Assembly (NCBI RefSeq): GCF_011046555.1
Contig: NZ_CP049246.1
Coordinates: forward strand, 3,286,001-3,350,000
From: Sphingobacterium lactis
GTDB taxonomy: Bacteria; Bacteroidota; Bacteroidia; Sphingobacteriales; Sphingobacteriaceae
Reading direction: 5' to 3'
DNA: 64,000 nucleotides
Below the pieces are notes generated by a model that had not been told where the DNA came from, made no database searches, and saw nothing but the letters and a program-made list of their open reading frames with translations. Within the stretch, counting starts at the first letter, position 1, and every line of letters begins with the position of its first letter. Below, piece by piece: positions 1 through 8,210 of this stretch. A program made the position numbers and the translations under genes.

Positions 1-1136
1 AACGGAGCCATACCGGGTCCGTCAAAACTAAAATCCGGAAGTCTAATCATTAGCTTCCTTGTAATACTTGCAATCTGAACCCATTGAGGTGCTGCAATAC
101 AAATTTCATTAGGGCTAATTCCGGCTTCACGGACATTAAACAAAATCAATTTTGCAATTTCTTCTATCAAATTATCTAACGAAACCGATAAGTTATATGT
201 GATTAAACTATTATAATCTTTTTCGTTTCCGAATGCTATAATAGGGGTAGCAAATGTTTTATAATAATCGAAGTAATTTATTATGGTTTCAGATGACCTG
301 TAATTTTTGTCTAAACTCAACTGTATCAAGTTAAACCCCAAAAGTTTTTCCAAATCATCCTTTGGCATCGGATAACCACCTAAAGAATGATAAATAGATT
401 GGTTAGGGTCGCCAACAATTAATGTTTTTGAACACCCTTTGTTTGCACTTAATATTTTTGATATTATATGGTATTGTATCTCTTTAGTATCTTGATATTC
501 ATCAATCAAAATAAATGGAAATAATTTGCATAAGACGGTACAAATGATTGGCTTTGATTTCAATAATTCATAAGCATAAAAAAGTATCTGCTCAAAATCC
601 AATTGATTATTCTCTTTTAATATTCCGAAATATTCTTGAAGAATAGCTTTGATATGCTTATTCTGATTACTATTTTTTGATGTAAACTTATATGTACCAT
701 TTATGGTAGCATAATATTGAAAATCATAAAAAGTAACTTTTGGATTGCTATATTTTTTGCATAATTCGGTTAGGAGCTTTTCAGTATCAAAGGAATTACA
801 AACTTTAAACCCGTTTTTCAACCTTTCAGAATACAGATGGTAAGGCTTTAATATCCATTCCATACAGAATGAGTGAATTGTACCAATCCATAATTGTGTA
901 GTATCAACCCCCAATAATTCAACCCGTTCTTTAATTTCATCAGCAGCGTTATTCGTGTATGTAATTGCAATAACGAACTCTTTATTGGAATTTAGCCTGC
1001 TTAATTCGTAAGCGATTTTGTATGTAAGCGTTCTCGTTTTTCCACTACCAGGACAGGCAATCAAGAGTACACTATCTTTCTCCAAGATTGCAACTTCTTG
1101 CTCATCATTCAAACTTCCTTTTTCCCAAATGAACAT
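1..1136 (-). CDS. UvrD/PcrA-like superfamily 1 helicase, GajB-like (C-terminus cut by window edge)
   Basis: The first 378 codons of a superfamily 1 DNA helicase are visible, open to the window edge. Helicase motifs appear in order: Walker A PGSGKT (residues 29-34), motif Ia ITYTNNAADEI (58-68), GTIHSFC (85-91), Walker B IDEYQDT (211-217), motif III VGDPNQSIY (241-249) and motif IV LDKNYRS (275-281). The ATG lies 3 bases after the stop of the upstream OLD-nuclease gene, and that stop is the first in-frame triplet but one upstream, so no earlier start exists. A UvrD helicase directly behind a class 2 OLD nuclease is the Gabija anti-phage arrangement (GajA-GajB). The family assignment is firm; the Gabija role is inferred from the pair. 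Motifs V and VI would lie outside the window. Confidence 0.85.
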   Translation of the reverse strand, partial: MFIWEKGSLNDEQEVAILEKDSVLLIACPGSGKTRTLTYKIAYELSRLNSNKEFVIAITYTNNAADEIKERVELLGVDTTQLWIGTIHSFCMEWILKPYHLYSERLKNGFKVCNSFDTEKLLTELCKKYSNPKVTFYDFQYYATINGTYKFTSKNSNQNKHIKAILQEYFGILKENNQLDFEQILFYAYELLKSKPIICTVLCKLFPFILIDEYQDTKEIQYHIISKILSANKGCSKTLIVGDPNQSIYHSLGGYPMPKDDLEKLLGFNLIQLSLDKNYRSSETIINYFDYYKTFATPIIAFGNEKDYNSLITYNLSVSLDNLIEEIAKLILFNVREAGISPNEICIAAPQWVQIASITRKLMIRLPDFSFDGPGMAP

Positions 1137-1139
1137 AGC

Positions 1140-3281
1140 CTATTTCAATTTATCTATGAATGTTAATAGCTGGTCATCTGGTATTACCAAGTCCAAGTCA
1201 AAAGCAAGGTCATCTAAAGTTGCTTCTTCGGCTCTATACTTCGTTAGGCTCTCCCGACAAGATGAAAAATCCAAAGCATCATCATCATAAAAATGTTTGT
1301 TCATCCTATATTCAATGATGTCGGCAATAATATTGTTGGAGTATGTTTCTTTGGCGAAAAGAATGGCATCAACTATATAGTTTGGAATTTCCGTCTTAAA
1401 AGAAATATGCTTGCCTAACATTATAGCAAACCAACCTTTACCTTCCTGTTTAGCCATTGTAAGCACTCGCTTTCCATAAACCGCAACACCATCATCTTCA
1501 ATATCAGTTTTAGCTTGTACTCTTGTTGGTTGGTCTGTATATACTTGGTCAATTATAGCTATTACTTCCTCCTCGTTGCCTTCGGTTATAAAATCAACTT
1601 CAAAAGTATAGTCAGCATAAAATGCCTTTATCCAATCATTCTCTGCTTCAAAGACATCTAATTTAGCTTTACGTTCTAATCCCTTTTGTTTAGATGCCTC
1701 AACTTTTCTCTTGTATTTTTTTAATCGGTCGCTATCATCGTCATTAATAGTTGTATCACAAATCGCATCATCTAAATCTGTTAGAATTGCACATTTTCTT
1801 CTTATACGGCTATCGTGGAAAAGTTGGGCTACATTCTCAAAGCCTGTACTTCGTATATTGATGAGGCTAATTCCAAGTTCGTCAAGACTTACACCAAATA
1901 CTTTTTTGACCATTATTGGTATTAAAATCTCTTCTGCATCGCCCTCAACTAATATTACTCCTTTTGCAAATAACAGGTTGGTTCTTACAGCATCCAAATA
2001 ACGCTGTATTTGATTGATGCTTTCAGGTGTTAAACCAGTTGATGGTTGATATACTTCCGCAAAATTTAATTTCTTTGCAAGGATGTTTATATTCTCAACA
2101 TTACTTACTTCGGAAATTTGTGTAGAATGAGTAGAATAGATAATTTGAGTATCTCCATAATCCAATTTGTCAAATAAGGTCTTTTGAATATGGTTATGTA
2201 TATGGGCTTCCGGTTCCTCAATAATAAGGAAGTTGGCAAATGTATCTTTTGATTTTCTATACTTAAACTCAAGTAATTTCAGGGTTAAAAATATTAGATT
2301 AGCACCTCCCAAACTTAATTCGTGAATACCGCCCTCATATTCCTCGCCTGGTTCTCCGATAAAAAGTTTCAATGATTGTAACAATTTTTCGGCTTCATTG
2401 GGAACACTTGATTTAATGGATAATGAAGATGGCGAATAGGTAAGACCGACGGCATCCTGAATGGTTGATTTTATATCTGACCTTATATTTTGTACATCGG
2501 GCAAATCTTCAATGCTTTCATTTAATTGCTCAACCAAATCGCTGATAGGTTGGTAATCTTCCTCTTTGATTTCTCCACTTTTGTTTTTCAATAGAGTAAG
2601 TAAAGGATTAGTTCTATTGTTATGAAAGTCACTTACTACATCTCTCAAGGCTTGGATGAATGTAAAAGAGATTTCTTTGGAAACAGATAATTGATGCGGA
2701 ATTTTAGAGCCAAATTTAGAAGCATCAATCGTAGATGGGAAAACCACATTTTCAAAATCGCCTACAAGTTCCTTATATACATTAGGGTCATTAAAATCAG
2801 CAGTGCTTTTTCCAGTAAAGAAAGTTTCGTAATTATCCTGAATTGTGATGCTATTGAGTATCGTTTGTAATCCAACTGCATCTCCTTCAGCTAATTCGGA
2901 AAGTTTTTGTCTGATGTCAGCTTTAGGACGAAAGAAAAGGTTGTAAGTAGCTTTTTTTACATAATCTTCTGCGGCAACTCCAACACCGTGAATGAACAAG
3001 GATTGTATTGCCTCTTCATCGTTAAGCTCATCAAATTCAACACTGATAATAATCCAATGACCTTTCCATTTTCCCTTATCCAAAGACCTGTTAAAATCTC
3101 CTTCCGTCAGTTTATAAGCATATTGCAAGGAGGCATCTTCTAATAACAGCCTTATTGCCCTAAAAACATTTGTTTTTCCAGAACCGTTTTCTCCGATTAT
3201 GGTATTTATTCCCTTGTTGAATTGAAAACTTGCATTTGCAAAATTCCTATAATTGACCAGGCTGACTTTAGAGATATACAT
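1140..3281 (-). CDS. OLD-family ATPase/TOPRIM nuclease, GajA-like
   Basis: A 713-residue protein with an N-terminal ABC-type ATPase and a TOPRIM nuclease domain. Visible motifs are Walker A GENGSGKT (30-37), signature-like LSLGG (322-326), Walker B EEPEAH (355-360) and a switch histidine in STHS (383-386). The TOPRIM part shows VEGDAEE (445-451, catalytic Glu446) and TDLDD (501-505). This is the class 2 OLD architecture; next to a UvrD helicase it matches Gabija, in which GajA nicks DNA and is controlled by nucleotides (known for characterised members, not shown here). It is longer than typical GajA (about 580 residues), mainly in the ATPase insertion and the C-terminus. It follows the REase-like gene after 40 bases and precedes the helicase by 3 bases, so the pair is surely co-translated. 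Base composition is AT-rich compared with the neighbouring tra genes. Confidence 0.85.
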   Translation of the reverse strand: MYISKVSLVNYRNFANASFQFNKGINTIIGENGSGKTNVFRAIRLLLEDASLQYAYKLTEGDFNRSLDKGKWKGHWIIISVEFDELNDEEAIQSLFIHGVGVAAEDYVKKATYNLFFRPKADIRQKLSELAEGDAVGLQTILNSITIQDNYETFFTGKSTADFNDPNVYKELVGDFENVVFPSTIDASKFGSKIPHQLSVSKEISFTFIQALRDVVSDFHNNRTNPLLTLLKNKSGEIKEEDYQPISDLVEQLNESIEDLPDVQNIRSDIKSTIQDAVGLTYSPSSLSIKSSVPNEAEKLLQSLKLFIGEPGEEYEGGIHELSLGGANLIFLTLKLLEFKYRKSKDTFANFLIIEEPEAHIHNHIQKTLFDKLDYGDTQIIYSTHSTQISEVSNVENINILAKKLNFAEVYQPSTGLTPESINQIQRYLDAVRTNLLFAKGVILVEGDAEEILIPIMVKKVFGVSLDELGISLINIRSTGFENVAQLFHDSRIRRKCAILTDLDDAICDTTINDDDSDRLKKYKRKVEASKQKGLERKAKLDVFEAENDWIKAFYADYTFEVDFITEGNEEEVIAIIDQVYTDQPTRVQAKTDIEDDGVAVYGKRVLTMAKQEGKGWFAIMLGKHISFKTEIPNYIVDAILFAKETYSNNIIADIIEYRMNKHFYDDDALDFSSCRESLTKYRAEEATLDDLAFDLDLVIPDDQLLTFIDKLK

Positions 3282-3321
3282 TAGAAAATAAGGTTTTTAA
3301 GTTTGAAATCTACCAATATTT

Positions 3322-4134
3322 TTAGATTTCAGTTTCCGAGAACTCTTCAAACACAGAATAGTTTTTTATTCCTTTAGACTTGTTCACTTTTCCCATTATT
3401 GTACCATCAATTCGGCTTTTTAGATACGATGCTAAATCATCAAAGTGTCGAACATCAATATAATTAATCCCTGATGCTTTATATCTTTTAGACAATGAAA
3501 TAGTGAATGCAGCCCAATTAAATTTTTCCCCTTTTTTGTTTAATTCAACTTGTTTCCAATCGCCATATCGCTTTTTTAAATAATCAATATAGTTCTTCTT
3601 GGAAAGCTCTTTGCCTAACGCTCCGTCTGGTAATTCAATTTTTGGCTTTATAGGCTTGGATTTTTTTACAAACTTTGGAAAATACTTATGTAATAAAGCC
3701 TCTGATTGTTCAATATGTTTTGTTATGGTATCCCATCCCCAATAATATAAATGAAATGGTAGTTCCTGTTCTTTTTTAATTTGATTTAGGTATTCCTGTA
3801 TTTGAGCATCGTCACGAAATGTAGAAACAAAAACAAATTTGTCGAAATCAATCGCTAAATCCCTTGCTTTTTCTAAATCAGTATTTATATCCTGAATTAG
3901 AATTTTCCTTATAGTTTCATCTTTTCTTCCAATACTTTTCAATTTGCACTGTATAACCGTTTTTGTTTTAGAAGAAAAGACATCAATACCTTTCTGATTT
4001 TGTCCTTTCACACCAAACGTCTGAAAATCTGTATTCTCATATGACGAGGTATTCTCTACAAAATTGAATAAATCACAAGTGAGTTCCTCAAATAACCTTT
4101 CATCTTTTAAAGGAGGTAATTGATAGTTTGCCAT
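3322..4134 (-). CDS. REase-like (PD-(D/E)xK) protein of the defence operon
   Basis: A 270-residue protein whose N-terminal part resembles a Mrr/restriction-endonuclease fold: an early acidic helix (FEELTCDLF, 15-23), then GID (49-51) followed by strand TVIQCK (59-64), giving the D-(x)n-QxK pattern. The C-terminal third (about 165-270) is basic and aromatic and I do not recognise it; it may bind DNA or a partner. Its ATG abuts the TAA of the ATPase gene with no spacing (TAAATG), so it is translationally coupled to the ABC-3C set more tightly than to the OLD gene 40 bases downstream. I infer a nuclease effector added to the system. It could instead be a targeting subunit of the Gabija-like pair. 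Confidence 0.6.
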   Translation of the reverse strand: MANYQLPPLKDERLFEELTCDLFNFVENTSSYENTDFQTFGVKGQNQKGIDVFSSKTKTVIQCKLKSIGRKDETIRKILIQDINTDLEKARDLAIDFDKFVFVSTFRDDAQIQEYLNQIKKEQELPFHLYYWGWDTITKHIEQSEALLHKYFPKFVKKSKPIKPKIELPDGALGKELSKKNYIDYLKKRYGDWKQVELNKKGEKFNWAAFTISLSKRYKASGINYIDVRHFDDLASYLKSRIDGTIMGKVNKSKGIKNYSVFEEFSETEI

Positions 4135-5910
4135 TTAAAAAAATCGTTTAAAAATTGTTTCCTGTTCGGTATCTGAGAATTCAGCAATCACTTGTTTAGA
4201 CCAATCAAAATCGAACTTGCCAAACTTATTTTCATCCCCGTTTAAATCAATTTCGTCTTCATTGAAAGTAAGGATATACTGAAAGTTATGCAGCTCGTTT
4301 GATTTGTGGTACATATAGTTCAGGACATTGGATATTGTTTTGTATGATATGGCGTGAAATACACCATCGTGTACAAGAAAATCCGGAATATTACGCTTGT
4401 CAATCCTGCTCTTTAAAAAGACCATTAAATCATACGCTACGATTTTCAAACGCTCTTGTCCTAACGCATCAGCTTTAGGGATTTCCAAACTTATTTTAAA
4501 AGGCAATTGGTTTCTCGGCGAAGTAGAGTTTAATGTGATATTAAAATAAGAGTTGTCAAATTCTTCATCTAAATAAATTGCATTTTCAAGAATTTGCTGA
4601 AATAACAATCTCAACTCATCAAGGTATGATTGCTGCTTATTTAGCTCGCTGACAATATCTCTTTTTAATTCTGCGATAACAATATTGGAGTTTCCCAATA
4701 TCTCTTCTATTTCGTCAATTTCTCGTACAATTGAGGTATTCCGTTCTAAAAGTGTTTTTTCATTGACTAATCTTTCATAAGTGCTTTCAATCCTATCCAA
4801 TGCACCTCTCTCTTTTAGCAATGAAAATAATTGGCTCCTGTTCTTTTCTAATTTTTCAAGCTGCGTTAAACTCTGGTCGATTGATGATTGTAATTTCTTT
4901 TCTTCTTCCAACAAATATTTATTCCTATTCGTCAGTAGTTGTTTTTTAAAGTCTATAACTTCATCCAAACTCCTTTTTACAAAGTTGCCGAATGTTGCTA
5001 CGGTTTCATTGTAGAGCTTACGAATTTTGTCCAGGTCGATAGAAGACACATCATTGTAAGAGGATTTTAGTTTTTCTAATTTCCGGTTTGTATTATGATA
5101 GATGACAGATTGCTCGTTAATTTCAGATATAACCTGATTTAATTTTTGTTCTATTTCTTTGTGATTAGCAAGAAAATTGTATTCCTTCAGGCTGCCTTCG
5201 AGTGCAGCAATGTCTTTTTCAATCTTTAACCGCTCTGTTCTAAATTCCTGAATATCTTTACCTGTATCTGCTTTAACCTTTTCTGAAAGGGATTTTACCG
5301 TATTATTATACCTTTCGTATTCAGAAGATACTTCGTTATATTTTAAAAGTGTTTTTGTCGGGAGATTTAGCAAATAAAAATTATACAATGCCTTTTCTCT
5401 TGCATTGGCATTGTAAGAAACAAAATTTAAAGGGTCAACTCTTTGCTGACTTTGCAAGTCGTCCTTAACAAAAAATTCCATCAACGTTCCATATCTTTTT
5501 CCTTCAAAGAATACTTCGTTGTTCTCTGTCGGAAAAAATATCCCTTCCAGCAATTTCGGCATTTCAGATTTTTCATATTCATCAAGAGCATCCGGTCGCT
5601 TCCCGAAAAATATTTTTTTTGTATCGGCAAAGCCCCTCTTGATAAAATATTTTTGTTCCTGTACTTCAATTTCTAAAGTAATCGTGTGTTCATCATCACG
5701 TAAAAAGTCATACTTTTTTTGAGCAAATCTTTTTTCTGCTTTACCGCTTAATAAGGTAAAATCAACAAGCCTGACCAACGTAGATTTGCCAATACCATTA
5801 ATCCCTCGTGCTTCTTTATCCCCAGAGTATTTGCCCAATATGATGTTTATTCCATTGTGAAATGGAACAGCATCTATAAGGTTGGTTTCTGAATATATTC
5901 TAATTAACAT
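4135..5910 (-). CDS. ABC-three-component system ATPase (DUF2326-type)
   Basis: A 591-residue SMC/Rad50-like ATPase. Walker A is GINGIGKST (36-44), a long coiled-coil centre spans about residues 175-420, and a Walker B-like strand FLVHDG (511-516) is near the C-terminus. Residues 125-180, with FFPTENNEVFFEGKRYG and a DPLNF segment, look like the part of DUF2326 ATPases that follows the Walker A region. In ABC-3C conflict systems this subunit is the sensor/motor acting with a small middle component and a C-terminal-domain effector, both of which lie directly upstream. Its start overlaps the middle-component gene by 11 bases. Function as phage or plasmid defence is inferred from family context. 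Confidence 0.75.
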   Translation of the reverse strand: MLIRIYSETNLIDAVPFHNGINIILGKYSGDKEARGINGIGKSTLVRLVDFTLLSGKAEKRFAQKKYDFLRDDEHTITLEIEVQEQKYFIKRGFADTKKIFFGKRPDALDEYEKSEMPKLLEGIFFPTENNEVFFEGKRYGTLMEFFVKDDLQSQQRVDPLNFVSYNANAREKALYNFYLLNLPTKTLLKYNEVSSEYERYNNTVKSLSEKVKADTGKDIQEFRTERLKIEKDIAALEGSLKEYNFLANHKEIEQKLNQVISEINEQSVIYHNTNRKLEKLKSSYNDVSSIDLDKIRKLYNETVATFGNFVKRSLDEVIDFKKQLLTNRNKYLLEEEKKLQSSIDQSLTQLEKLEKNRSQLFSLLKERGALDRIESTYERLVNEKTLLERNTSIVREIDEIEEILGNSNIVIAELKRDIVSELNKQQSYLDELRLLFQQILENAIYLDEEFDNSYFNITLNSTSPRNQLPFKISLEIPKADALGQERLKIVAYDLMVFLKSRIDKRNIPDFLVHDGVFHAISYKTISNVLNYMYHKSNELHNFQYILTFNEDEIDLNGDENKFGKFDFDWSKQVIAEFSDTEQETIFKRFF

Positions 5911-6190
5911 TGTCGAATAAACTTGTTTGATTTTCTTCTTGGTTTTCTTTCTTTACCAATTTAATTTTATATCCTTTTTTCTCAATGCTGCCAATCGTAT
6001 GCAAGAAGGTCAAGGCATACAGAAAAAGGTCGGGTGTCCTATCTTTATCCCTGTTTAAAAACTTATTCATTATATCATCCACGATAACGTATTTGTTTTT
6101 GAAAGGGGAATTACCCATAATACTTATAATATCTGCTCCCAATACCATAAGGTTGGTTTTAAGATTGCTTTCAGGCTGCGGTAATATCAT
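5900..6190 (-). CDS. ABC-three-component system middle component (MC6-like)
   Basis: A 96-residue protein beginning MILPQPESNLKTNLMVLGA, the kind of N-terminus I associate with ABC-3C middle component 6. The remainder (DIMNKFLNRDKD, then LFLYALTFLHTIGSIEKKGYKI) looks like a winged-helix-like fold: helices followed by a GxIxxxxxxI beta turn. Middle components bridge the ATPase and the effector subunit. The start codon overlaps the stop of the preceding gene as ATGA and its own end overlaps the ATPase start by 11 bases, so the three are translated as one unit. The subfamily number is a tentative reading. Confidence 0.6.
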   Translation of the reverse strand: MILPQPESNLKTNLMVLGADIISIMGNSPFKNKYVIVDDIMNKFLNRDKDRTPDLFLYALTFLHTIGSIEKKGYKIKLVKKENQEENQTSLFDNVN

Positions 6191-7083
6191 AGTTCATTTT
6201 CTGTTTTTCTGCCTATTAAACACTGTTCAAACATATACAGCAATATAGATTTTACGCATTTTACATATTCATCATCTTTAATGTTTCCATATGTCGTTGT
6301 ATATTGGTCGGTCAGATTATATAATCTCTCCTTGAAATTTCCTGAAAGTTTATTGTAATCATTTATAACCCTTCTTTTCAGGGTATTAATCTCATCATCA
6401 TTATATCCCGAAAGTATATTGGTAATCGTATTAAACTCCGCCATAACCAATACCATTTCCGAGTTCATCCCATCCCAATCTTCCTGTTCAAAGTTGAGTT
6501 CGATTTTCTTTTGGGGAGGGACTAATGTTTTCCTGTCGAAATGCAGAGCTTTATCTTCTTCGTTTGAGGCATTCAGTAGGTCATTAATGATTTCCTGAAT
6601 GTAGTCCTGTATAAAAAAGTTTTCAATGCCTAAGTAGGCTGCAAGTTTCCTTTTTTTACTTGATACAAGTTCATCAACAATAGAAAGAATTTGGTCTATC
6701 CCCTTAATCGAAGTATCGCCATCTAAACCCTGAATTAGTGTAAATTGTTCCGGTGACACTTCGTGGTTAACATACATTTCCCAATTTGGAAATTTGTCTT
6801 TCCAGTTTTTTTGGTATTTTTCAAAATCTCCTTCTTTATTTGCTGCACCTAAAACTTTTGTTTCAAAATCAGTTTTGCTATATTTTCTTGGCGCATAACA
6901 AGCCAATATCTTTTGTTCGGGCAAAATAGTACCGTCATTGCCTTTATCCTTATTCCTCCTGATGGGCGTATAGTTATCAACGCCATATTTCAAAAGAAAC
7001 AGTTCATCAATAAATTCTTCGAACTCAAATCCTTCTTTGGATTGAATTTGCATTTTAAAAGCGTTCTTCAATAATTTATCCAT
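6187..7083 (-). CDS. ABC-3C C-terminal-domain effector with N-terminal REase-like domain
   Basis: About 298 residues from the ATG at 7083, preferred over an upstream ATG at 7125 because it starts 7 bases after the regulator's stop. The N-terminal part has an REase-like core: acidic helix FEFEEFIDELF (19-29), then GNDGTI (48-53) and strand ILACYAP (59-65). The Asp of the PD-D/ExK site is present, but the following strand reads CYAP where E/QxK is expected, so the nuclease is either divergent or inactive. The C-terminal half is helical with NFEQEDWDGMNSEM and resembles the module that gives ABC-3C CTD subunits their name. It stands first of the three structural ABC-3C genes. The role as target-binding or killing effector is inferred. 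Confidence 0.6.
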   Translation of the reverse strand: MDKLLKNAFKMQIQSKEGFEFEEFIDELFLLKYGVDNYTPIRRNKDKGNDGTILPEQKILACYAPRKYSKTDFETKVLGAANKEGDFEKYQKNWKDKFPNWEMYVNHEVSPEQFTLIQGLDGDTSIKGIDQILSIVDELVSSKKRKLAAYLGIENFFIQDYIQEIINDLLNASNEEDKALHFDRKTLVPPQKKIELNFEQEDWDGMNSEMVLVMAEFNTITNILSGYNDDEINTLKRRVINDYNKLSGNFKERLYNLTDQYTTTYGNIKDDEYVKCVKSILLYMFEQCLIGRKTENEL

Positions 7084-7090
7084 ATACAAA

Positions 7091-7306
7091 TCAGAGTTCC
7101 AAATTAATTTTAACCGTACCGTCAAATCCCTTTTCTACTATCTCTTTAAGGGTTTGAAGTTTGATATTATTGCCATAATCAGTTTCGACCTTAGAAATGT
7201 AACTCCTTTTCTTACCCACTTTTTGGGCTAATTGTTCTTGAGTTAGCTGTCTTTGTTCTCTGGCTTCCTTCAGCATTTCTCCAATATGTCTGCCTGATAT
7301 TTTCAT
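7091..7306 (-). CDS. XRE-family HTH regulator of the defence operon
   Basis: A 71-residue protein with a classical helix-turn-helix: IGEMLKEAREQRQLTQEQLAQKVG, then KRSYISKVETDY. The start at 7306 (MKISGRHIGEM) is chosen because the protein then begins with the HTH fold and lies about 30 bases behind a good promoter; an upstream ATG at 7453 would add 49 residues of unlikely sequence across that promoter. It is the first gene of the seven-gene operon and probably represses it. Such small XRE proteins commonly lead ABC-3C and restriction operons. Confidence 0.8.
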   Translation of the reverse strand: MKISGRHIGEMLKEAREQRQLTQEQLAQKVGKKRSYISKVETDYGNNIKLQTLKEIVEKGFDGTVKINLEL

Positions 7307-7343
7307 CTCAAAAAGGATTAAAATTGACTTTATTATGAATGTA

Positions 7344-7374
7344 CAAATGTAATTTAAAAGTTGCATTGAACCAA
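7344..7374 (-). promoter_or_regulatory. Bacteroidetes-type promoter of the defence operon
   Basis: On the minus strand the -7 element TACATTTG (7351-7344) matches TAnnTTTG exactly. A TTG (7374-7372) lies 20 bases upstream, the normal spacing to a -33 element. Transcription would start near 7337, about 30 bases before the XRE start codon. Confidence 0.65.
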
Positions 7375-7563
7375 CTGTAAATTGCAATAAAAGCCTCCCA
7401 TCATTTGTACTTCCGTTCTGGAAGTCCCCACCAACAAAGCCACTCACAGCCAAACACTTCCTTTGACTGCCACTTTCTTATAACGCCTCTTTTTCCACAA
7501 GACATTTGTCCCGAAAGCTCGCAAGGTGCGGGATAAACAGTAACAAATTAATGTGTTTCAATT

Positions 7564-7869
7564 ATGGAAAAACAGAGAAAAAAAGTTTTGCTGGCAGTCG
7601 TGGCAATGCTGTCAGGAATTGGTGCGTTCGCACAGGGAAACGGCTCGGCAGGTATCAACGAGGCTACCCAAATGGTAACAAGTTATTTCGACCCCGCAAC
7701 GCAGTTAATCTACGCCATCGGTGCGGTAGTCGGGTTAATCGGGGGCGTTAAGGTTTACAACAAATTCAGTTCCGGCGACCCCGACACGAGCAAGACCGCA
7801 GCTTCGTGGTTCGGTGCGTGTATCTTCTTGATTGTTGCCGCTACCATCCTGCGTTCATTCTTCCTTTAA
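7564..7869 (+). CDS. traE: Conjugative transposon protein TraE (DUF4134)
   Basis: A 101-residue small membrane protein with a signal-like N-terminus (KKVLLAVVAMLSGIGAFAQ), then two hydrophobic segments around LIYAIGAVVGLIGGVKVY and WFGACIFLIVAATIL. Size, sequence pattern and position at the head of the tra operon fit TraE of CTnDOT-type elements, a VirB2-pilin-like component. The upstream 250 bases carry the divergent defence-operon promoter, and I see no clear promoter of its own there, so the transfer operon may be read from a promoter I cannot identify. Confidence 0.85.
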   Translation: MEKQRKKVLLAVVAMLSGIGAFAQGNGSAGINEATQMVTSYFDPATQLIYAIGAVVGLIGGVKVYNKFSSGDPDTSKTAASWFGACIFLIVAATILRSFFL

Positions 7870-7880
7870 TCCTTTGCCTT

Positions 7881-8210
7881 ATGAATTACAATATCAACAA
7901 AGGCATCGGCAGGACGGTGGAATTTAAAGGGCTGAAAGCGCAATACCTGTTCATTTTCGCAGGTGGGCTGCTCGGTACGCTTATCCTCGTGATGATACTG
8001 TATATGGCAGGCGTAAACTCCTACATCTGCCTGTTCCTCGGAGCAGGCGGTGCTTCGCTCATTATATGGCAGACCTTTTCGCTCAACAGGAAGTACGGCG
8101 AACACGGGCTGATGAAAATTGCAGGCAATAAAAGGCATCCCCGCTACATCATCTGCCGCAAGCCTGTACACCGCTATTTAAAATTCACACCTAAACAGAA
8201 TGCCGTATGA
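7881..8210 (+). CDS. traF: Conjugative transposon protein TraF (DUF4133)
   Basis: A 109-residue protein starting MNYNINKGIGRTVEFKGLKAQ, with two membrane segments (LFIFAGGLLGTLILVMILYMAG and ICLFLGAGGASLIIWQTF), matching TraF/VirB3-like proteins. The ATG 11 bases after the traE stop is preferred to an earlier in-frame ATG inside traE. Its stop overlaps the traG start by 4 bases (ATGA), so the two are translationally coupled. It would sit in the inner membrane with the TraG ATPase. Confidence 0.85.
   Translation: MNYNINKGIGRTVEFKGLKAQYLFIFAGGLLGTLILVMILYMAGVNSYICLFLGAGGASLIIWQTFSLNRKYGEHGLMKIAGNKRHPRYIICRKPVHRYLKFTPKQNAV

Noticed and set aside
7388-7520. Possible tail of a lost traD-like gene before traE
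   Set aside because: A stretch open in one plus-strand frame (RSGSPHQQSHSQPNTSF) ends just before traE, but it has no start and I cannot match it to traD by eye.
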